Program-made: the position numbers and the translations under genes
Notes under the pieces: model-generated
Databases searched by the model: none
The model's input: the letters and a program-made list of their open reading frames with translations, nothing else
What the model was told of the DNA's origin: nothing
In this document: positions 55,001 through 64,000 of the stretch, piece after piece
Layout: each line of letters opens with the position of its first letter
How positions within the stretch are numbered: the first letter of the stretch is position 1
Assembly: GCA_020744425.1 (NCBI GenBank)
Contig: JAGMUV010000016.1
Span: 1,364,001 to 1,428,000, forward strand
Reading direction: 5' to 3'
DNA from: Dactylonectria macrodidyma
Lineage: Eukaryota; Ascomycota; Sordariomycetes; Hypocreales; Nectriaceae
DNA length: 64,000 bases

Positions 55001-55491
55001 GGAAGTTTGATTTGTTTTCTAAGGGCTATCGCTTCGTTGTCATCCCTATTTTCGACGAGAGTCAGAAGCACTGGCGCATAGCCGTTATGTGTGACCTTGC
55101 GAGCGCGGTCTCTGGGGGAACAGACCGAGCGTTGCCACACGGGAACGCCAATACCTCCCAACGGCCAATTGTAATCACCATGGACTCGGTTTTCGATGAA
55201 GAAGTGGGAGTGAAAAAACCGCTTCAAGGGTTCCTCGTACAGGCAGCTAAGACAGGACCGATTCCTATCGAAGCGGACATCGATTTGCTTGAGGTGAGAG
55301 CTCAGCACCTCCCGAAGCAAGATAACAACTATGACTGCGGCGTTTATATCCTCGGCTATATGAAGTTGTTTTTCCAGGACCCAGATGTAGCTATTAAAAG
55401 GATACTAGCTAAGGAAGATTTGGGCTGGAAACTTGACATCAGCGCCGAGCGGTCAGCCATTCAAGACACCATGGATAAAGTAGGACAATAG
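52048..55491 (+). CDS. Fusion of degenerate Hsp70/actin-like ATPase and Ulp1-type (C48) cysteine protease, five exons
   Basis: Exons 52048-52725, 52786-52818, 52872-53516, 53572-54012 and 54061-55491, introns of 60, 53, 55, 48 bp, all GT-AG and all phase 0, give 1,075 aa (1,039 if the ATG at 52156 is used). N-terminal 450 residues: Hsp70-like nucleotide-binding fold, seen as VTVSIEIGSSKIQAAYRI (phosphate 1), KTVLVVPVLWTQADE with AEKAGI...ESDVEAVLAV (the VPAxW...EPEAAA region), VMIADFGEQYHAF (phosphate 2, lacking the DxGGGT glycines) and YLAVVGAAPAASVKVQ (adenosine motif). ATP hydrolysis may be lost. Residues about 450-860: unknown, with a Ser/Pro/acidic linker. C-terminus about 885-1040: Ulp1 protease with LLLNTFFYIRL, DLFSKGYRFVVIPI, H936 (KHW), D974 (MDS), Q1019 and C1025 (NYDCGVY), a complete catalytic set. 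Expected to cleave SUMO or a related tag. The fusion is inferred from frames; no transcript was available. Confidence 0.75.
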
Positions 55492-56483
55492 GCTATTACT
55501 AGAGTCTAAAACCGAATGGGAGGGCCCTGTTTTGCTTCATGTCTAAACGCTCACGTACCTATAATCAACCGAATCTCGGGTTGGCTGGTTCAGACCGTGT
55601 TTGATAAGACTTCAATGAAAAGCAGAATAAAAGCTTTAAAATCAGTGTTTTTATGGATTTTCGGTGACAATAATTAAAGGTGCAGATAAGGGTTTTGTGA
55701 CTAACCTCGGGACGAGCTTGATAGGTGGTTTTCCCTACAATGCCAACAGGTAGTTGACGGCGGACCGAAGTGATGTTCTTCGCTGCTACAAGTGACAAGA
55801 GCTTGGAGGATATATCCACTCGCCCGCAATAGGAGGAACCGCCCGGCGCAAAGACAGCTTGCTTAAAGCATCAACTGCACGATGAATTTCTGCTAACCAA
55901 TGTCTGGTACTCGAGCACCCCCGGATGCTTTTTTCCCTGCGCGACTCAGTGTGGAATTATGGGTAAACCTCGTTGAAAGCGTACAAGATCTGGTAGCAAG
56001 AAGCGTTTTGTAATGATCGCAAAGCTTTTCTAATGTTCTTGGCAAATTATCTGTACAATGTCTAAGGTACGAGCTACCCTACCGTTTCGAAACAGGGAGG
56101 CACAGTCTCGCGTATCAAGTCTTTTCTATAAAAGTTACTTAGTACGTCCCACTATTAGTGCTTTGCTAGCAGCGAGGCTTTTCCACAGGCTGAGCAACCA
56201 CACAAAGCCGCTGGGGCACCATCAGCTCCATAAATTTAGCACCGGCTTAGAGAACCCGGTAGCCTTCATCACCTTCTCTAGCAGCTCCTTTGTCAAATCT
56301 AATACCTGCACTTTAGAACTAGGATAAAACTAAAACCGGTCTTCATAATACAATATACTTAGATAAGGCCTATACTTAGCTTGAGACTGATTAGGTACCT
56401 TCCGCTGGAGTATTGTGAAGATAATAAATAGATTAAGAATGAAGAATACATATTCTAGGTGAGTCGTGCTCCTAAAACTGTTA
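55492..56483. other. Spacer between convergent genes
   Basis: About 1 kb, AT-leaning. A 90-codon plus-strand frame from ATG 56058 (Ser/Leu-rich) is unsupported. Confidence 0.45.
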
Positions 56484-59400
56484 CTAAATATCATGTAATT
56501 GCTTGACTCTTGTTAGTCTTGTATTGCTTTCCAAAAACTTTTTCAGCCATTCCGGACTCATTTCTTTGGCAACGTGAGACCCGAACATGGCTAACTTAGA
56601 AGCTGCCATATTTCTTTCGGGGCTTCGTTTTTCTCTGAAGGTTACACGAAAGCTTTGGCCGTTTCCTCTCTTATCCACCTCTGTAGCACTTTCGAAGCTG
56701 ACGCTGTCGGGAATGTTCTTATACCCTTTAGACGTGTAGTAAGCGTAAAGATTATCAGCGTTACTCTTAGCTTCCTCGCTGTTCTCCATAGCGAATAATG
56801 AGAGTAAAGGGATGTGCCTCTTCACGACTCTCTTGCTGACTGCACGGTGAATGAGTACATACAACGAATTGTTGCATGACTCTACTCCATGTATCTCCCA
56901 GGTATTTCCCAAAAACCTGACGTCCCAGGTTGGTTCTGAAACAGGTACACGAGGTCGATCTTTATCAGGGTTTGTATGATCCGCTGCAGGCCCCAACCTT
57001 CTTTTGTTCAGGTAGTTTGGGCCTTGGGTAGCGATGGACAGGCTAAGATACCTGCGCATGGAATCCTCTTGTTTCTCTCGTTGCTTTTGAAGCGCTTCTA
57101 GCTTCTCTTGAAGGGCTGTCACTTGAGATTTGTATCTTGCCTCTTCGCTGAGGATTTTGCCCTTTGGACTGGATTCGAGCTCGTTTGTAGGCCACCCACT
57201 CCAGTCCTCGTCGACTTGCGAACCGACAGGGCAGAATTCGCTTTCATTCTCATCTACAACGCACGCCACCCGTGAAGTCTTAGGTTGAGCCTCCGTGTGG
57301 TTAGTAGAAGTCATCTTTGCGTCCACGGAGACTGATTTCTGGGCGCGGGCGTCTTCGGGCTCGTGGACACGCGGCGATTTACTGGTGTTCTGACGTACTG
57401 GTTGCCCATCTTGTCCATGGAACTCGCGCTGCTGTAGAGAAGGTTCCTCTGATGCACAGCTCAAATTTGTGCTTTTCGGACTGTGATCCGGACTGCTCGT
57501 GCGTGCCTTGAACAACCTTGGTGTGGTGATTATCTTGCCGTGAAGGTTTTTGATGTATAGGAACAACGGTTCGTACTCCAAATATAGGTCTGTCGTTTCC
57601 GGCAAGTTGATGTCCGCGGACAATGCGTCCCCAACAGGCGTAGCGTATAACGCTCTAACCACGCTGCTGCACTTCAACCCCGCCTTTTGTAGAAGCCCAT
57701 CAACATCATGATTGTATGCGAGGCCGCTGTTCCGCTCGCTGATTAGAAGTGTGAAGACATCTCGCAAGGCTCTTCGTTGAATAGAATGGTTTGTTGTGCC
57801 CCACTGCTTCTCTTTTTCTTCTCTGAGCCCTTGTACTTCGAGGTTTCTTTCCTTCAGCTCTCGTTCTCGAGATCTTTGATCCCGAACCTTCCGACCGATG
57901 GTAGATAGCAGTGAGACGAAATGTTTTGCTTCTGGTGAACAATGCGGTGAATTCTGAGCTCGTTGGACGTAGTCCAAAGCATTTGCGCGGAGGTTGTCGT
58001 AACACGAGTCTAACGGCGGATCTGAATTCACTAGCGGACTGGTGACATGGAGCAGGCCACTTTCTTCGAGCAGTGAAGATACTCGCGCCTTGCTTGGTGG
58101 ATGGGAGAAGTCACTCTCGTGGGCTGGACGTTGGCAAACGAAGCAGTTCTCTATGCAGCATGCTGTCGGGCTTCCCTTGTCACTGTAGAGGAGGAAAATT
58201 CGGATGAGTTCCAAAAGTGCTAGTTTCGAACATAGCATCCGCTCTTGCAGATCCCGCATCTCGCGTTGGGAGTCTACCTTCGACTGAGGATTATTTTTCA
58301 GGTCCTCGAGAGATTTCACATGGTGGGCTCTCTCAGTAAGCAAATTATTTATGTGGTTTTTCTGTTGCTGTACGTCGCTTTCGAGCTTGCGGATCATTTG
58401 TACGTTCTGCTGATGCTCCTCATCTTTCGTCGCCATCATGCTCTCGCGCTTAGTGACTTCTTCTTCACGATCTTGTAGCAGTTTTTTTCCTAGGATGTAA
58501 GGCTTTGCGTCAGACCGCAGTGCCACAATGCCCTGAACAAGAGTCTTAAAGCATACTACTTCTGGGATTATGGTTCCAGCATCTCCGTCCTGACGCGGCT
58601 GGTCCAGTTCACCTAGCGCTAGTTTCATGAGATCTAGAACTTGCGGGTGGAGTCCCTTCGCATTCTCCGGCGGATTGGAGTAGAGTGTCAGCATCGCATA
58701 CATGTAGCTGCGCTGGAACCCGCTTTCTTCTAGCAAATCGAGCAACTGGCGTCCATTCGGATGATGAGTGAGGTCCTTCAGAGAGCCCGACGACAGACAT
58801 TTCATGCAGTCCCTGGTGAGGCAAGGCATGAGTCCTTCTCCATTGTAACACATGAGCCGAATCAATCTCATCAGTGCCAGTCTCGACTGTTGCAGCTTGC
58901 GAGCATGCTCGGGTTCTGTAAACGGGTTGAGCCCTCCCGCTTGGGACTGATAGCCCTGCTCGAACTTTTTTCCTTGTTCAGATAGTCTTTTCTTGAAGAC
59001 TATTTCTGTGTTGAGCCGATGTTGAAGAGATGTCAGTGCTTCGTCTTCTTCCCCGTATTTGGAGTCCTGCTCTAGTTGACGTATACGTGCGTTACTCTCC
59101 TGCTCCAACTTTTCGTATCGCCGGTTTATTTCCATAAGTCGCTCCTTTGTTTCATTCGAATGTTTCATCCACTGATCAAGACTTCGCTGCGTTTCCAATA
59201 TCCGTGACAATAACATTCTGATTGTTCGAAGGATAGTCAGGAATGCAATTGTTTCTGGGCCGTCTGACAACAGGACCTGATTCTTCGCCATCTGAATGTT
59301 GACTTGCGACATCAACTCTCCTACACTAATACTCAACGTGTGCTTAGACAAATCTAGTTTGGACATAGAATCCGAAGACATAGCTGAGCTACTCAAAATA

Positions 59401-62400
59401 CCACCTGTACTGAGGAGCTCTATGATTCCTTCTGCGTCTAGAAGGCGACCACAGGAGTCAAGAAAACTGGGACCCTGGCAGACCTCGCAGGACAATATGT
59501 GGCACGGCATACTTCCTTCGCCGTAGTAGAGGAAAATTCGGGTGAGTCTCAGTAATGCCAAGCTGGAGGACTTGGACCCGGTCTGGTGTTGTCGGCCCTT
59601 GCTCTCAATCCCTGTTGCGTGATCGTTCCGCGCGGTTTCAGGCCGCTTACATTGGTCTCGAAGCGTTCTTCTTGTTTTTTGGTGTTGTCGGTTAGCCTTT
59701 GCTCTGAGATGCATGATCCTCTGGGACTGGGCAGGGCTTTCATTCTTTGAATGATCTGACCCGGGAGAAAGCTTCTTCACTTGTTCTGATAGCTCGTAAT
59801 TTTCTCTCTCCAGTGCGTCTTTATCTTGTTCCAAAACTTTTTTCTTTTGTTGCAGACTTTCCATCTCGTCTGTCATCTTTTCTCGTTCTTGCTGTAACTT
59901 TTCATACTCTTCTAAGCGTTTCTGTATCGCTTCGGCTTGTCCCAGGAGTTGTTCCTGTAACGCATCGTTTTCTTGCTTCATATTTTGTTTTAAAACCTGG
60001 ATTTCAGCTTCGCGTTCATCCTTTAGGCATGTGACTTGTTCGAGGAGATCCTTGTCACACATTGACTGTGTTGACAGTACTGCATAGTTCTTTTCGCATT
60101 CCTCCTTGTCCTTCGTTAATTGTTCAATCGACTGAGCGTAAATTTGTTCCGTTTCCATAAAGCGCTGCTCCGTCTCCATAAAGCGCCGCTCTGTCTCCAA
60201 TACCCGTGAAAATAACGTTCCGATTGTTTGAAGGATAGTTAGGAATGCATTTGTTTCTGGGCCATCTGACAATTGTAGCTGATTCTCCTCCATCTGAGTG
60301 TTGACCAGCAGCATCAACTCTTGTACATCATGATGGAACGTGTGTTTAAAAGAATTTGGGTCGAAGACAAAACCCGAACACTCAGCTGAGCTCCTCAAAA
60401 CACCACTCGCCCTGAGGAGCTCTATGATTCCTTCTGCGTCTAGAAGGCGACCACAGGAGTCAAGAAAACTGGGACCCTGGCAGACCTCGCAGGACAATAT
60501 GTGGCACGGCATAGTTCCTTCATTGTGGTGGAGGAAAATTCGGGTGAGTCTCAGTAATGCCAATCTGGAGGACTTGGACCCGGTCTGGTGTTGTTGGCCC
60601 TCCCTCTCAATCCCTGTTGCATGATCCTTCCGCGCGGTTTCAGACCGCTTACGTTGGTCTCGAAGGCTTCTTCTTGTTTCTTGGCGTTGTCGGTTAGCCT
60701 TTGCCATGTGATGCATGATCCTCTGAGACTGGGCGGGGCTTTCATTCTTTGAACGATCTGACCCGGGAGAAAGCTTCTTCACTTGTTCTGACAGCTTGCA
60801 ATTTTCTCTCTCCAGTGCGTCTTTATCTTGTTTCAACCCATTTTTCTCCTGTTGCAGACTTTCCATCTCGTCTGTCATATTTTCTCGTTCTTGCTGTAAC
60901 TTTTCATACTCTTCTAAGCGTTTATGTATCGCTTCGGCTTGTCCCAGGAGTTGTTCCTGTAACGCATCGATTTCTTGCTTCATATTTTGTTTTAAAACCT
61001 GGAATTCAGCTTCACGTTCATCTTTTAGGCATGTGACTTGTTCGAGGAGACCCTTGTCACACATTGACTGTGTGGACATTGCGTCCATCTCATTTTTCAG
61101 CCACTTGTTTTGAGCTTTGAGCTGGTCAATCTCGTTCTTCAATTGACCCAATTGTTCTTTCGTCTCCGTCCCGCTTTTGTGTTCTTGCTGAGGTTCTATT
61201 GAAACCTTCTGCAATAGTGATAGCTCGTTCTTGTTGTTTTCGCCGCGTAGCGCAGTTTGCTCTTGCAGTTTCTTTTCAAGCGCTTCGACGCTTGACTGTA
61301 GATCTTTTTTTTCCTGGGAAAGTCTTTCAACCTTACGTTTCTCGTCTTGGATGAGTTCATAGCCCGAAGCCTCCACACTTTCCTGGTTCTCGACACACCT
61401 CTCAATGTCCCACTTCAGCTTCCGAATTTTTCCTCTGTAGAATTCAGATCTCTGTTTAATAGTTTCAAGAAGCCCATCATCGTCTTTAGAATCATCATGC
61501 TGACCCGGTTCACGGGAGTCCCCGTCATCAAGCTCATCACCACTCTCTTCGCTCGAGTCGAATAGACTGCCTTCCCTTTCCTGTCTGAAATAAGGCTCTT
61601 CCTCTTCAATATATTGCCTCATCGCCCCAATCATTTGCTGAAGTTTCTCCATTTTCTCTTCGAGATCTTTGGACACCGTCAGGTGCTCTTGAGATGCATC
61701 ACTGGACTTGGAGACAAGTCCTTGCTTCTCTTTTAACAGATGTTGAATCTCCTCTTCTTTCTGTCTCATGTTCTCGCCTGCTTGGTTCTGTTGATTCTGC
61801 TGGTTCTGCAGTCTTTCCTGGAGCTCCCGAATCTTTTCTCTCTCATCTTGGAGTTCTGTCTTTCCCTTCGACAAAGCTTCCTCCAAGAATCTGTTGCTCT
61901 CTCGTTCTTTCTGGAGTGCCTCCTCTAGATCCACTGTCGAACCTACGAGCAACTCAAGTTTCGTGACGTCTGCGCTCGGATCTGGACAGCTGGTATCGTC
62001 GTCATTGCAGCCCTTAGATGCGCTTTCGTGGCCGAGCGTTTCACCCAGTAGACGTTCCCTCTCATGTCGGGGAACGTCTACTGGGTCTGTCCAGGTTTGC
62101 GGCCCCACAGCCACTGACTGCACATTGGAATGAGGGCAAGCTTCACCTTCCCCAGCAGACTGCTCTTTTGACGTTTCCTCCCGGCCGCTCTGGTCACTTC
62201 TTCGTGCCTGCCCTGCGGTCTCTTGAGATGCGAGAAACTCTTTCGCCTCAATCTTCATTTTCTCCGCCCAGAGCAACTCGGATTTTAGAACGTAACTGTT
62301 CATCGACATGTTCTTGTTGAGAGCGGTCATGTTCTCATCGCTCGTCAACCAGTCGAAGCCTTCCTTTAGCTCTTCGTCGAAGTGACTCCACTTTTCCCGA

Positions 62401-63320
62401 AGTTGTACGGCCAGATCGTGCTCTGTGCTGGCACCGTCTAAATTATGATGCACCAGTAGGCCATACCTGACCAAGAGCAAGTTCCACATCACCAGGCACT
62501 CAATCTTGTCCCTTTTAGACCCGGCCACTGGAAATTCGAGATGTATCCGGCCCCCAGACTCCCAGTTTTCAATGTACTGCAAGCGCTCACTGATCTTTCG
62601 GCAGCTCACTGTCATCCTTTGAGGTACGCGGGGGACGATTTCGGTCAACTTTTCATTCGGATAAATCTTCATCAAAAAGGACAGAAAGGTCAAGGAACAT
62701 TTCCCGTACTCTCCGCTCTTTCCATATTCCAGGATCCTCGAGAGATCAGCATATCCTTCCATAAACAAGGAGGAATATCCGTTGTCGCATAGTCGACTTA
62801 GAACGTCCTTTTCGAACTCAACCAACCGCGGCATTTTCGTCTCTCGAGTGTCGCTCTCCACACTTTCAGGCCGCCTTCTCTTTTTGCCTCCATTCAGTTC
62901 TTGGTTTTCTTCTTGATCGAGCGAGTTCAGATCGAGCTGAGGTGCGGGCATTTTGAAAGTGAAATTGAACGATGTCGGGAGGGCAGCGCGGTCTTTTTCG
63001 ATCAACTGCCTAGCTCGAGAAAGAGCAGCCTTAAAATCCTCCGCTCCATTCTGAACTTCGTCCAAGTCGTGTAGCTTGCTGTATTGCTCTAAAAACAAAT
63101 GATAGTTGTTTTCGGACAGAGAGTCTAGAGGATCTTTGAGGAGCTTGCGGGACTTGGGCGGCGTACGCGGGAGCTCGTGGCGTAGGATCATATCCAAATA
63201 GTTGTTTTGAAGCGCCTCCTGAAGATCGGTCATATCCCGAATCTTGTTGTACCCAAGTTCAACAAGGAGCTGTCCACGTTGGAATTCCAAAAATTCTGTC
63301 TCTCCGTCTTCCGGCTCCAT
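56484..63320 (-). CDS. Giant single-exon coiled-coil protein with repeated Cys modules
   Basis: One open frame of 2,278 codons from the ATG at 63320; a GTG two codons earlier is not needed. Residues 1-370 form a globular, mostly helical domain (QLLVELGYNKIRDM, LSRLCDNGYSSLF, VMWNLLLVRYGLL). About 455-880 and many later stretches are long Glu/Lys/Gln-rich coiled coil (QERLQNQQNQQNQ, EQLLGQAEAI). A helical Cys module recurs near 918, 1252, 1479 and 1697 (LALLRLTRIF...C-x5-C-x2-C..., then a helix with LL-x-SG), with a degenerate fifth near 1848. Modules 1 and 2 are almost identical. A separate C-terminal domain (about 2130-2278) begins WDVRFLGNTWEIHGV. Such a protein suits a scaffold or filament role. 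It has no recognised enzyme motif, signal peptide or membrane span, and no family is recognised. Confidence 0.72.
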   Translation of the reverse strand: MEPEDGETEFLEFQRGQLLVELGYNKIRDMTDLQEALQNNYLDMILRHELPRTPPKSRKLLKDPLDSLSENNYHLFLEQYSKLHDLDEVQNGAEDFKAALSRARQLIEKDRAALPTSFNFTFKMPAPQLDLNSLDQEENQELNGGKKRRRPESVESDTRETKMPRLVEFEKDVLSRLCDNGYSSLFMEGYADLSRILEYGKSGEYGKCSLTFLSFLMKIYPNEKLTEIVPRVPQRMTVSCRKISERLQYIENWESGGRIHLEFPVAGSKRDKIECLVMWNLLLVRYGLLVHHNLDGASTEHDLAVQLREKWSHFDEELKEGFDWLTSDENMTALNKNMSMNSYVLKSELLWAEKMKIEAKEFLASQETAGQARRSDQSGREETSKEQSAGEGEACPHSNVQSVAVGPQTWTDPVDVPRHERERLLGETLGHESASKGCNDDDTSCPDPSADVTKLELLVGSTVDLEEALQKERESNRFLEEALSKGKTELQDEREKIRELQERLQNQQNQQNQAGENMRQKEEEIQHLLKEKQGLVSKSSDASQEHLTVSKDLEEKMEKLQQMIGAMRQYIEEEEPYFRQEREGSLFDSSEESGDELDDGDSREPGQHDDSKDDDGLLETIKQRSEFYRGKIRKLKWDIERCVENQESVEASGYELIQDEKRKVERLSQEKKDLQSSVEALEKKLQEQTALRGENNKNELSLLQKVSIEPQQEHKSGTETKEQLGQLKNEIDQLKAQNKWLKNEMDAMSTQSMCDKGLLEQVTCLKDEREAEFQVLKQNMKQEIDALQEQLLGQAEAIHKRLEEYEKLQQERENMTDEMESLQQEKNGLKQDKDALERENCKLSEQVKKLSPGSDRSKNESPAQSQRIMHHMAKANRQRQETRRSLRDQRKRSETARKDHATGIEREGQQHQTGSKSSRLALLRLTRIFLHHNEGTMPCHILSCEVCQGPSFLDSCGRLLDAEGIIELLRASGVLRSSAECSGFVFDPNSFKHTFHHDVQELMLLVNTQMEENQLQLSDGPETNAFLTILQTIGTLFSRVLETERRFMETEQRFMETEQIYAQSIEQLTKDKEECEKNYAVLSTQSMCDKDLLEQVTCLKDEREAEIQVLKQNMKQENDALQEQLLGQAEAIQKRLEEYEKLQQEREKMTDEMESLQQKKKVLEQDKDALERENYELSEQVKKLSPGSDHSKNESPAQSQRIMHLRAKANRQHQKTRRTLRDQCKRPETARNDHATGIESKGRQHQTGSKSSSLALLRLTRIFLYYGEGSMPCHILSCEVCQGPSFLDSCGRLLDAEGIIELLSTGGILSSSAMSSDSMSKLDLSKHTLSISVGELMSQVNIQMAKNQVLLSDGPETIAFLTILRTIRMLLSRILETQRSLDQWMKHSNETKERLMEINRRYEKLEQESNARIRQLEQDSKYGEEDEALTSLQHRLNTEIVFKKRLSEQGKKFEQGYQSQAGGLNPFTEPEHARKLQQSRLALMRLIRLMCYNGEGLMPCLTRDCMKCLSSGSLKDLTHHPNGRQLLDLLEESGFQRSYMYAMLTLYSNPPENAKGLHPQVLDLMKLALGELDQPRQDGDAGTIIPEVVCFKTLVQGIVALRSDAKPYILGKKLLQDREEEVTKRESMMATKDEEHQQNVQMIRKLESDVQQQKNHINNLLTERAHHVKSLEDLKNNPQSKVDSQREMRDLQERMLCSKLALLELIRIFLLYSDKGSPTACCIENCFVCQRPAHESDFSHPPSKARVSSLLEESGLLHVTSPLVNSDPPLDSCYDNLRANALDYVQRAQNSPHCSPEAKHFVSLLSTIGRKVRDQRSRERELKERNLEVQGLREEKEKQWGTTNHSIQRRALRDVFTLLISERNSGLAYNHDVDGLLQKAGLKCSSVVRALYATPVGDALSADINLPETTDLYLEYEPLFLYIKNLHGKIITTPRLFKARTSSPDHSPKSTNLSCASEEPSLQQREFHGQDGQPVRQNTSKSPRVHEPEDARAQKSVSVDAKMTSTNHTEAQPKTSRVACVVDENESEFCPVGSQVDEDWSGWPTNELESSPKGKILSEEARYKSQVTALQEKLEALQKQREKQEDSMRRYLSLSIATQGPNYLNKRRLGPAADHTNPDKDRPRVPVSEPTWDVRFLGNTWEIHGVESCNNSLYVLIHRAVSKRVVKRHIPLLSLFAMENSEEAKSNADNLYAYYTSKGYKNIPDSVSFESATEVDKRGNGQSFRVTFREKRSPERNMAASKLAMFGSHVAKEMSPEWLKKFLESNTRLTRVKQLHDI
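59170..61076 (-). repeat. Intragenic tandem duplication, 1,005-bp period
   Basis: Bases 61076-60072 are repeated at 60071 to about 59170 with few differences. The codons starting STQSMCDK, EQLLGQAEAI, NESPAQSQRIMH and CHILSCEVCQGPSFLDSCGR all recur 335 residues later. The period is a multiple of three, so the frame is kept. Confidence 0.9.
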
Positions 63321-63353
63321 GTACACCGATTTCCCGACACTTCATCAAAGCAT

Positions 63354-63380
63354 CCCGCTTTATAGCTGCCCGCTTTATAG
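63354..63380 (-). promoter_or_regulatory. Twin TATA-like repeats before the giant gene
   Basis: On the minus strand CTATAAAGCGGG occurs twice (63380-63369 and 63365-63354) with a 3-base spacer, 34-60 bases upstream of the ATG at 63320. Position and sequence fit a TATA-type core promoter, though no transcription start is known. Confidence 0.5.
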
Positions 63381-63753
63381 ATGACATCATTTCCATAAAC
63401 CAGTTCCATCCAGCGCGTAGAGAAATGCCACTACATGCTTCACTCTTGGAAATTCCGTCATTGCTCGTTTCAAAGGACCCTAGCTACTACCTCTGCTCGC
63501 TGCGCCGTGCTGACAGTTCAACAGGTATCACGTCAGAGTCGTTGATTCAGACATTTCCGTTTCCTTCTTCTTTGTCGCTCCGTAGATTTGGCATACTCTT
63601 TCTTGTTTACCTTTTCGATCTTCCGTTCAAAACCCTCCATGTTCGACGCGAGGCCGAGCAAATCCATGATCACGTAATCTAAATTTGTCCAGTTACATCA
63701 AGATCGCTCATAGAAGATTTTACTGCGACTTACGTAATATCAGCATCTATGCG
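63381..63753. other. Upstream region of the giant gene
   Basis: No supported gene; one plus-strand frame of 85 codons (63425-63682) looks random. Confidence 0.45.
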
Positions 63754-64000
63754 TCACGTCTGACGCTCCGGATAGTCAGCAATAACCCTGGCGAGGGAGC
63801 AAGAGAGTATATCTTTGGCAGCTACTCTTTGCACTGACCGACTCTGCATGAAGCAGGTCAGTATCCAATCTCGGTTTCTCTTCGTTATTTTCGCGCTAGG
63901 AGCCCTCCAACTCCTCGAAGGCCTCTTTCGAAAGCTGGTCGCACTCCTACGAATCGTCTTAGTTTTGCTCTCACTGTGGCTGGTTGGGCAGTCCAACTCT
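63754..64000 (-). CDS. Possible partial gene entering from the right edge
   Basis: An open minus-strand frame from the window edge to a stop at 63754, basic (TIRRSATSFRKRPSRSWRAP). An alternative frame over the same bases contains CDQLSKEAFEELEG, which looks more protein-like but hits a TAG that could be an intron end. I cannot decide without the sequence to the right. Confidence 0.25.
   Translation of the reverse strand, partial: ELDCPTSHSESKTKTIRRSATSFRKRPSRSWRAPSAKITKRNRDWILTCFMQSRSVQRVAAKDILSCSLARVIADYPERQT

Noticed and set aside
63425..63682. 85-codon plus-strand ORF upstream of the giant gene
   Set aside because: No motif or coding character; it lies in the likely promoter region.
1..64000. 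CRISPR arrays, rRNA genes, telomere repeats
   Set aside because: No regularly spaced repeats, no rRNA signatures and no TTAGGG runs were seen.

Overview
The window looks like filamentous-ascomycete (Pezizomycotina) nuclear DNA. Many genes only read through once short GT-AG introns (about 48-140 bp, often with CTAAC or CTGAC branch-like motifs) are removed. The gene families are fungal: rhodopsin-like membrane protein, GH18 chitinase, patatin with a RING-like finger, copia and Tc1 elements. All exon structures here were worked out by hand from reading frames and splice motifs. Genes are sparse, and transposons, tandem duplications and decayed genes are common, as in an accessory or repeat-rich chromosome region.

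Layout. 0-3.3 kb: a broken gene end, a RING-like ORF and a Ser/Thr-rich secreted protein. 3.7-11.6 kb: a complete Ty1/copia element (261-bp LTRs, intact 1,725-aa polyprotein), then a complete 1,388-bp Tc1-type DNA transposon whose transposase becomes continuous if a 49-bp intron is spliced. 13-18.7 kb: two unknown proteins and a six-exon patatin-like phospholipase. 19.1-19.4 kb: a probable solo LTR. 20-32 kb: scattered small genes (Myb-like, AT-hook, rhodopsin-like membrane protein) and a pseudogene with three lesions. 34.8-43.1 kb: forkhead-like and C2H2 genes, decayed ORFs, a frameshifted B-type cyclin and a five-exon chitinase with a Cys-rich chitin-binding-like insert. 43.9-49.4 kb: a direct tandem duplication of about 2.5 kb, each unit carrying a Cys-rich zinc-ribbon-like gene and a secreted Ser/Thr-rich protein. 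49.6-51.3 kb: a small MADS-box gene and a three-exon unknown gene. 52-63.3 kb: the most unusual part. A five-exon gene fuses a degenerate Hsp70/actin-like ATPase domain to a Ulp1-type (C48) cysteine protease with all catalytic residues. It converges on a single-exon gene of about 2,278 aa, a coiled-coil giant with four or five copies of a helical Cys module, one copy made by a recent in-frame duplication of about 1 kb.

How the genes may work together. The transposons account for 3.7-11.6 kb. The chitinase, the Ser/Thr-rich proteins and the duplicated secreted pair are cell-surface or extracellular products. The Hsp70-Ulp1 fusion and the coiled-coil giant are plausible partners (a peptide-cleaving, chaperone-like enzyme beside a large scaffold), but that link rests only on adjacency. 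No tRNA, rRNA or CRISPR array was recognised.
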